Shown here: piece by piece, positions 6,617-10,433 of the stretch
Position numbering within the stretch: position 1 is the first letter of the stretch
How the letters are laid out: each line of letters begins with the position of its first letter
Assembly (NCBI GenBank): GCA_039698075.1
Contig: JBDKTJ010000022.1
Span: 1-10,433 of the forward strand
Direction: 5' to 3'
DNA from: JAJFVC01 sp039698075
GTDB taxonomy: Bacteria > Planctomycetota > Planctomycetia > Pirellulales > Thermoguttaceae
Length of the DNA: 10,433 nt
Position numbers and translations under genes: made by a program
The notes under the pieces: model-generated
Database searches by the model: none
What the model was told of the DNA's origin: nothing
What the model saw: the letters and a program-made list of their open reading frames with translations, nothing else

Positions 6617-8724
6617 GGGATAGCAGAAGGGAATTTTGAGGGTACCGGGACGGCGACAGCCTTTTTTGTCATGCTGTTGACGGTCTCACGATAGGGAGAA
6701 CTGACCTGATAGAGCTTGATCCTTGATCGCACGGCCTCGACCAGTTGGGCGTCGCCACGAATAGAGGCAATTGCAGCGGCGCGTTTTGCAGTATCCATGG
6801 CTTTGTTGTATTGCCCAGTTTCAGCGTAGGCGGCAGCTAGTATATCGAGAACAACCGGTTCTCGTCCACCTGTAAGCCGCTCCGCCCCCCCGGCCAGATC
6901 GACAGCCTCGAGGCCGTTACGTATCGTTTTACTGGGGCAAGTTGCCAACACCCACGCCAACCTGTTCACCACATCAAGCTGGTCTGGCTCCAACTGGACT
7001 GCTTTTCGCCACATGGCAATTGCCTCGGCATTCTTGCCCTGCTGATGCAGCGCCATGCCGAGGTTGCAGTAGGGCCCTGCCAAGTCCGGTCGAATTTCCG
7101 ATGCTCTCTGAAAATGCGGGATCGCCGCCTCGACTTGCCCGCGGCTGGCCAGGGCGGCGCCAAGGTTCGTGTGGGCTTTGAAATCATCGGGCTTGACTTG
7201 CAGGGCCTTCTGATATTGCGCGATGGCCTCGTCCAACTGCCCTTGACTGGCCAGAGCGATGCCAAGGTTATTGTAGTCCTCGGTGTTGTCGGGCTTGATG
7301 CGGACAGCCTCCCGAAAGTGCAGGATCGCCGCATCAATGCGGCCACGGCCGATGAGAACATTGCCAAGGTTACTGTGGGCGACGGCATTCTGCGACGTAC
7401 AGGTCAAAGTATGAGTCCAAAGTGTCTCACTGTCATGCCAGTAGGACGCCTGACAACACGCACAGCCCATGAGCCCTAGCACTACAACTGCCGATGCAAC
7501 GATGCAGGCATGGCGAAGAAGTGGCCAAGACGCAACGATCTCTGCCGCTCCCCAAGCCAAAGCAATGTACAAACCGATCTGCGTCAGGTACGTGTAGCGG
7601 TCGGCCATGGCGTGTTCTCCCACCTGCACCAAACCGATCATCGGCACCAGCATCCCAAGATACCAGAACCAACCAATAAAAAAATAGGGCGATCGTCGTC
7701 TGTAAGCTATGGCCGTCACCGAAATGCCGACTAATAACAGCAATGAACCGGCAATTTTCCATATCGGCAAGGTGTTTCCTAGATGAGGATACGGCAACGC
7801 TAGTCCAGTCGGCCAAAAAAGCTTTCCCAGGTAGGTCACGCAAGCAATCGGGGCGTTGGCAAGCCGCCACGACATAGGTATCTTGTCAAGGTCCGTGACA
7901 GCTTCGCCCTCCGCTAATAAGGTTACAACGCAAAAAACCGCCGCCAGTGCCAATAGCGGAATCTTTTCAACCACCAGACGCCATAGAATCGAGGCACCCG
8001 GCTTCGTACGCGATTCCTCCAATCCACGCATTCGTCCAAGCGGCCAGTAATCCAGCAATAGCAGCACGAATGGTAACGACACCAGCACCGGCTTGGCCAT
8101 TAAGCCCAAAGCGAACAACACCAACACGCCCAAATATCGGACTACCGAGAATGAATGGCGCACATAGCCGACGTACGCCCAGAGGGTTAGCATAAAGAAC
8201 AAACCGCTCAAGACGTCTTTACGCTCAGCCACCCAGGTGACTGACTCCACATGCAGCGGATGAATGGCGAACACGGCTGCTACAAACGCGCTAGGACCGA
8301 GATTATTTGTCATCCGCTGCAGCACCAGGAATAGCAAGATTACATTGGTCGCGTGCAACAGGACATTGGTGAGGTGATATCCCCAGGGATCCAAACCATA
8401 AAGCCGGAAGTCCAGCAGATAAGAGAGCCACGTGAGCGGGTGCCAAAAGTTGCCATCCGTGGTCGTAAACGCCCAAGTGATTCCATCGACCGTCAGCCCG
8501 CGCTGGAGCGATGTGTTTTCGTAGACGTACAAGTTGTCATCGTAGTTGATGAACCCATGCCAAAGCGTCTGCCCGAACACCGCCGCGACTGCCAGCAAAA
8601 GAAGCCCGCAGACGGCAAGCACAAGGTCGTCGTGCTGCGTCAAAGCCCTTTCACACGCGTGCCGACTGATCTCAGTCGACACGCGTGTGTTGCAGTCCAG
8701 ATGTTTGTGGCTATCGTATTCCAT
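6613..8724 (-). CDS. TMTC-like GT-C glycosyltransferase with C-terminal TPR repeats
   Basis: 703 residues. The membrane part (about 33-425, some 10-12 helices) has the hallmarks of the TMTC/DUF1736-like group. These are the acidic pair in the first external loop (FINYDDN, D62-D63), FWHPLTWLSYLLD (93-105), HPLHVESVTWVAERKDVL (155-172) and HAMADRYTYL (371-380). Residues about 447-585 hold four good TPRs (SNLGNVL..., NNLGIAL..., TNLGAAL..., CNLGMAL...), with weaker repeats to about 670. Eukaryotic TMTCs are O-mannosyltransferases using dolichol-phosphate mannose; by analogy this enzyme moves a sugar from a polyprenyl carrier, and the TPRs may recognise the acceptor. The start is uncertain: ATG 8724 has no clear ribosome site. 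The first 30 residues are hydrophilic and are encoded across a strong inverted repeat (8652-8689), so a start further in cannot be excluded. DUF3467 ends 21 bases upstream; the next gene overlaps by 4 bases. Confidence 0.88.
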   Translation of the reverse strand: MEYDSHKHLDCNTRVSTEISRHACERALTQHDDLVLAVCGLLLLAVAAVFGQTLWHGFINYDDNLYVYENTSLQRGLTVDGITWAFTTTDGNFWHPLTWLSYLLDFRLYGLDPWGYHLTNVLLHATNVILLFLVLQRMTNNLGPSAFVAAVFAIHPLHVESVTWVAERKDVLSGLFFMLTLWAYVGYVRHSFSVVRYLGVLVLFALGLMAKPVLVSLPFVLLLLDYWPLGRMRGLEESRTKPGASILWRLVVEKIPLLALAAVFCVVTLLAEGEAVTDLDKIPMSWRLANAPIACVTYLGKLFWPTGLALPYPHLGNTLPIWKIAGSLLLLVGISVTAIAYRRRSPYFFIGWFWYLGMLVPMIGLVQVGEHAMADRYTYLTQIGLYIALAWGAAEIVASWPLLRHACIVASAVVVLGLMGCACCQASYWHDSETLWTHTLTCTSQNAVAHSNLGNVLIGRGRIDAAILHFREAVRIKPDNTEDYNNLGIALASQGQLDEAIAQYQKALQVKPDDFKAHTNLGAALASRGQVEAAIPHFQRASEIRPDLAGPYCNLGMALHQQGKNAEAIAMWRKAVQLEPDQLDVVNRLAWVLATCPSKTIRNGLEAVDLAGGAERLTGGREPVVLDILAAAYAETGQYNKAMDTAKRAAAIASIRGDAQLVEAVRSRIKLYQVSSPYRETVNSMTKKAVAVPVPSKFPSAIP
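8652..8689 (-). repeat. Near-perfect 38-base inverted repeat (18-base arms)
   Basis: Arms at 8652-8669 and 8672-8689 pair at 17 of 18 positions around a 2-base centre. The only mismatch (8662 with 8679) is C/A on the plus strand but becomes G-U in a minus-strand transcript, so that RNA could form a hairpin of about 17 pairs with a 4-base AGAU loop. Each arm contains ACGCGT, and 8679-8688 is itself a 10-base palindrome. No U-run follows, so it is not a standard intrinsic terminator. It lies about 35-72 bases into the TMTC-like frame. It could be an operator, a translation-controlling hairpin or a mobile-repeat remnant. Confidence 0.8.
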
Positions 8725-8745
8725 AGGGCAACTGCACCCGTTCTT

Positions 8746-9087
8746 CTACGACTGGCGTGCTGGCTGTACACGCTTCTGCACGTCGGTCTCCAAGACGCCA
8801 AACGTCGCCTCATGCCGTTGAATCGTCATGGCCAACGCTTGCAGCATACGCTTGGCGGTGTAGAAATTGGTGACAATTCGCTGCGTTACGGGGATCGGCC
8901 CGGTCGGTACGCCGAACGGCTGTGGATTCAGGCCGAAGTCGACGATGAGTTCCTCGGGTGTGCCCGTGACCCGACAAAAATTGGCGTAAGTGGCAGTGAC
9001 CTTCGAATCGTCAATCTGAATCTGGGGCCTGGGTGCGGGCGTGTCAATGCTGGGTTGATGGTCGGTCTTCTCGATGGTTTCGGCCAC
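8746..9087 (-). CDS. DUF3467 family protein
   Basis: 113 residues, a usual length for DUF3467 (PF11950). The body from about residue 28 reads as the family pattern: YANFCRVTGTPEELIVDFGL, then NPQPFG, then QRIVTNFYTAKRMLQALAMT and a tail ending in GVLETDVQKRV. There is no signal peptide or membrane helix, so it is probably cytoplasmic. The function is unknown. The N-terminal 25 residues are polar and Pro-rich, as in other members. The start is GTG 9087, fixed by AAGGAG at 9096-9101 with 8-base spacing. It lies 47 bases after the small membrane protein gene and 21 bases before the TMTC-like gene, in the same direction, but nothing in its sequence links it to glycosylation. Confidence 0.92.
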   Translation of the reverse strand: MAETIEKTDHQPSIDTPAPRPQIQIDDSKVTATYANFCRVTGTPEELIVDFGLNPQPFGVPTGPIPVTQRIVTNFYTAKRMLQALAMTIQRHEATFGVLETDVQKRVQPARQS

Positions 9088-9095
9088 AGTGTTGG

Positions 9096-9101
9096 CTCCT
9101 T
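9096..9101 (-). promoter_or_regulatory. Strong ribosome binding site for the GTG start of the DUF3467 gene
   Basis: AAGGAG on the minus strand, 8 bases before GTG 9087. It is among the best ribosome sites in the window and justifies the non-ATG start. Confidence 0.75.
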
Positions 9102-9134
9102 TGTCGCAGAAAATGAAATATGCAGAGCAAAAGC

Positions 9135-9701
9135 TCAGTCATCTGGATGGTTCAGGATCAGAGACTCCCGAGTCTTTGATTCCCCCTTCTTCCGTTCAGA
9201 CTCAGCGTCCCGTTCCAATCTTTCTAGCATCATCTCATGCAATTCGCTCTTTCCGGGAAAAGTGATTGTCAGCGCCGATTTTACTTGATTGAAGAAGGAT
9301 CGTTGATCGTATACCACGAAGTCCTCTCCCGGGACTTTGCCATCACGGTATAGTCGGCGCACTCCTTCAAGTGAATCCACGGCAAGAACGACAGGTTTGA
9401 ATCCAATCTGAAAGGCGTTTCCCCTTTGAAGACACACATCTACCGGCGACCACAGAGTAACGGCCGTAGTTGCGATCGTAAGAGGCACGATCCTCAGAAC
9501 GATTGCGGAGCCAGCCCGCCGGTGCAACATGACGTACATCATGGCCAAAACAGTCAGGACAGCAGAAATCAAGGCTATATTCTTTGCACTGAAGGGCGTC
9601 CAGAAGAGTACGAGAACACCAATCAACCAAGTACACCTGGATTGCGCGACAGCATCTAACACCTTAAGTTCAGCGTTTAGCCTCGGTATCAATGACGTCA
9701 T
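9135..9701 (-). CDS. Small membrane protein of unknown function, 5' end possibly altered by the adjacent transposon
   Basis: 188 residues from ATG 9701; not recognised. Hydrophobic segments lie at about 24-36, 41-59 and 67-84. A soluble domain of about 100 residues follows (QIGFKPVVLAVDSLEGVRRL, FVVYDQRSFFNQVKSALTI) and then a charged helical tail (MMLERLERDAESERKKG). The frame stays open upstream to 9959, but that part overlaps the transposase gene in another frame and has the Arg/Pro-rich look of a shadow frame, so I start at 9701. ATG 9701 lacks a well-spaced ribosome site (only AAGG touching the ATG), and the transposase stop lies just 26 bases upstream. The gene may have lost its native start or promoter when the transposon end arrived. 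DUF3467 follows after 47 bases. Confidence 0.6.
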   Translation of the reverse strand: MTSLIPRLNAELKVLDAVAQSRCTWLIGVLVLFWTPFSAKNIALISAVLTVLAMMYVMLHRRAGSAIVLRIVPLTIATTAVTLWSPVDVCLQRGNAFQIGFKPVVLAVDSLEGVRRLYRDGKVPGEDFVVYDQRSFFNQVKSALTITFPGKSELHEMMLERLERDAESERKKGESKTRESLILNHPDD

Positions 9702-9723
9702 CCTTATACTTGGCAGGAGAAAA

Positions 9724-9736
9724 GGTGTCAGGAACC
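9724..9736. repeat. Likely RAYT-associated terminal motif (GGTGTCAGGAACC)
   Basis: The 13-base motif, GGTTCCTGACACC on the minus strand, spans the stop codon of the Y1 transposase, followed by TTTT. From memory, this type of sequence recurs at the ends of RAYT-like transposase genes in Planctomycetes and other phyla. Its ends are weakly self-complementary (GGT/ACC). I found no second copy in the window. Confidence 0.45.
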
Positions 9737-10417
9737 ATTGTTGTCGGCTTCGTTGCGGGGACGGCCACCAGGGCGGAGGGCCAAGTCGAGGCTGAACCGT
9801 TTTGTCATTCGCTCCACCCAATCCTCGCTTCCAAACGGCTGCCCACGATTCACGCAACGCCGCAACGCCTCCAACTCGCTTTGGCTTTCCGCCCGATTCA
9901 CCAGGCTTGCCCAGTTTTTCGGCACGTCGATGGGCCACTTCGATAGCACCGCGTGACATTCCGCGTCTCCAAACTCACGCCGCCAAAGACTCGACCATCG
10001 CCACTTCTCGGCTCGTTCGCACAACGCAGCACGCAAGGCGTTCCGCTCCACATAGCGACAGACCGCCCCAAGGTGCTCGTCCGACTCGATCAAAAATGAC
10101 TTGAATCGCCCCTGGTACACATGACCGGACCCTACCGAATGCCGATGCGCATGCCAGCGTTGCGTGTGCGTCAATGTCAACCAACCGACGAACGCCGAAA
10201 GGTCTCCAGCCTCACGTGGCCAAACCACCAAATGCCAATGATTCGGCATCACGCAATACGACAACAAACGCATCTTGAAACGCCGCACGGCGTCGACAAG
10301 GATCTGCTCGAACGCTTCGTAATCCTCCGGCTTGTCAAATATCCTCATCCGCGCGTTGGCGCGGTTAAGCACATGGTACGCGAATCCCCCGGCAACAACT
10401 CTTAACGCTCGTCCCAT
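9728..10417 (-). CDS. REP-associated tyrosine transposase (RAYT, Y1/IS200-like)
   Basis: 229 residues. Y1 transposases (PF01797) cut and rejoin single-stranded DNA through a catalytic tyrosine; RAYTs act on REP-type hairpins and are often domesticated single copies. The HUH motif is His60-Trp61-His62 in MPNHWHLVVWP and the probable nucleophile is Tyr101 in GHVYQGRFKSF. Other family landmarks are YHVLNRANAR (14-23), LTLTHTQRWHAH (80-91), RYVERNALRA (121-130), KWRWSSLW (138-145) and a C-terminal LRPGGRPR (214-221). The frame and active-site residues are intact, so it may be active. The extra end EADNNGS reads into the GGTTCCTGACACC motif. ATG 10417 gives the usual N-terminus (MGRALRVVAGGFAYHVLNR); only 16 bases upstream are visible, without a clear ribosome site. 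Confidence 0.93.
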   Translation of the reverse strand: MGRALRVVAGGFAYHVLNRANARMRIFDKPEDYEAFEQILVDAVRRFKMRLLSYCVMPNHWHLVVWPREAGDLSAFVGWLTLTHTQRWHAHRHSVGSGHVYQGRFKSFLIESDEHLGAVCRYVERNALRAALCERAEKWRWSSLWRREFGDAECHAVLSKWPIDVPKNWASLVNRAESQSELEALRRCVNRGQPFGSEDWVERMTKRFSLDLALRPGGRPRNEADNNGS

Positions 10418-10433
10418 GCCCGGATTCTACAAA

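Noticed and set aside
8652..8689. Inverted repeat as an intrinsic terminator after the DUF3467 gene.
   Set aside because: No U-run follows the stem in either direction, and it lies within the open frame of the next gene.
8353..9288. 311-codon open frame on the plus strand.
   Set aside because: It crosses three minus-strand genes, including DUF3467 and the conserved start of the TMTC-like protein, and its translation shows no family pattern.
9702..9959. N-terminal extension of the 188-residue membrane protein by 86 codons.
   Set aside because: The extension lies inside the transposase gene in another frame and has a biased Arg/Gly/Pro composition; the membrane-protein character begins only after 9701.
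1..10433. CRISPR arrays, tRNA or rRNA genes, complete insertion sequence with two ends.
   Set aside because: No regularly spaced repeats, no cloverleaf or rRNA-like stretch, and only one candidate transposon end motif were seen.

Overview
The window looks like chromosomal DNA of a planctomycete, probably a Pirellulales-type lineage. This rests on remembered family resemblance, not on a search. The pointers are a DUF3467 protein, an IS200/RAYT-type Y1 transposase of the kind common in Planctomycetes, a TMTC-like membrane glycosyltransferase with C-terminal TPRs, a GT39-type transferase with a periplasmic C-terminal part carrying NIDWGQDL, and a TPR/coiled-coil protein of a family I associate with this phylum. 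Every convincing gene is on the minus strand, so the order of transcription runs from high to low coordinates. Coding is nearly continuous and no gene-free stretch exceeds 180 bases. The plus-strand open frames are shadows of these genes.

Right part (about 8746-10417): a Y1/RAYT transposase, a short likely transposon-end motif at its stop codon, a small membrane protein of unknown function whose 5' end abuts that motif, and a DUF3467 protein with a strong ribosome binding site.

Central and left part (about 1-8724): a seven-gene run. In order of transcription it holds a TMTC-like GT-C transferase with TPRs, an exported protein of unknown family with Cys/His clusters (ATGA overlap with the previous gene), a small exported Cys/Thr/Gly-rich protein, a LolA-like exported protein with a C-terminal membrane anchor, a C39-like papain-fold protein with the same type of anchor (2-base gap), a GT39-type transferase (11-base overlap) and a TPR/coiled-coil protein cut by the window edge (8-base overlap). 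Only the flanks of the small peptide gene have sizeable gaps (114 and 177 bases), so it may have its own transcript or expression level.

My reading, as inference, is that this run encodes an envelope or secretion module. A small disulfide-rich, Thr-rich exported protein would be the substrate or structural product, two lipid-sugar-dependent GT-C transferases could glycosylate it or its partners, and anchored LolA-like and C39-like proteins could handle or trim it. The most striking DNA element is an 18-base-arm inverted repeat at 8652-8689, at the 5' end of the TMTC-like gene. In the minus-strand transcript its only mismatch becomes a G-U pair.
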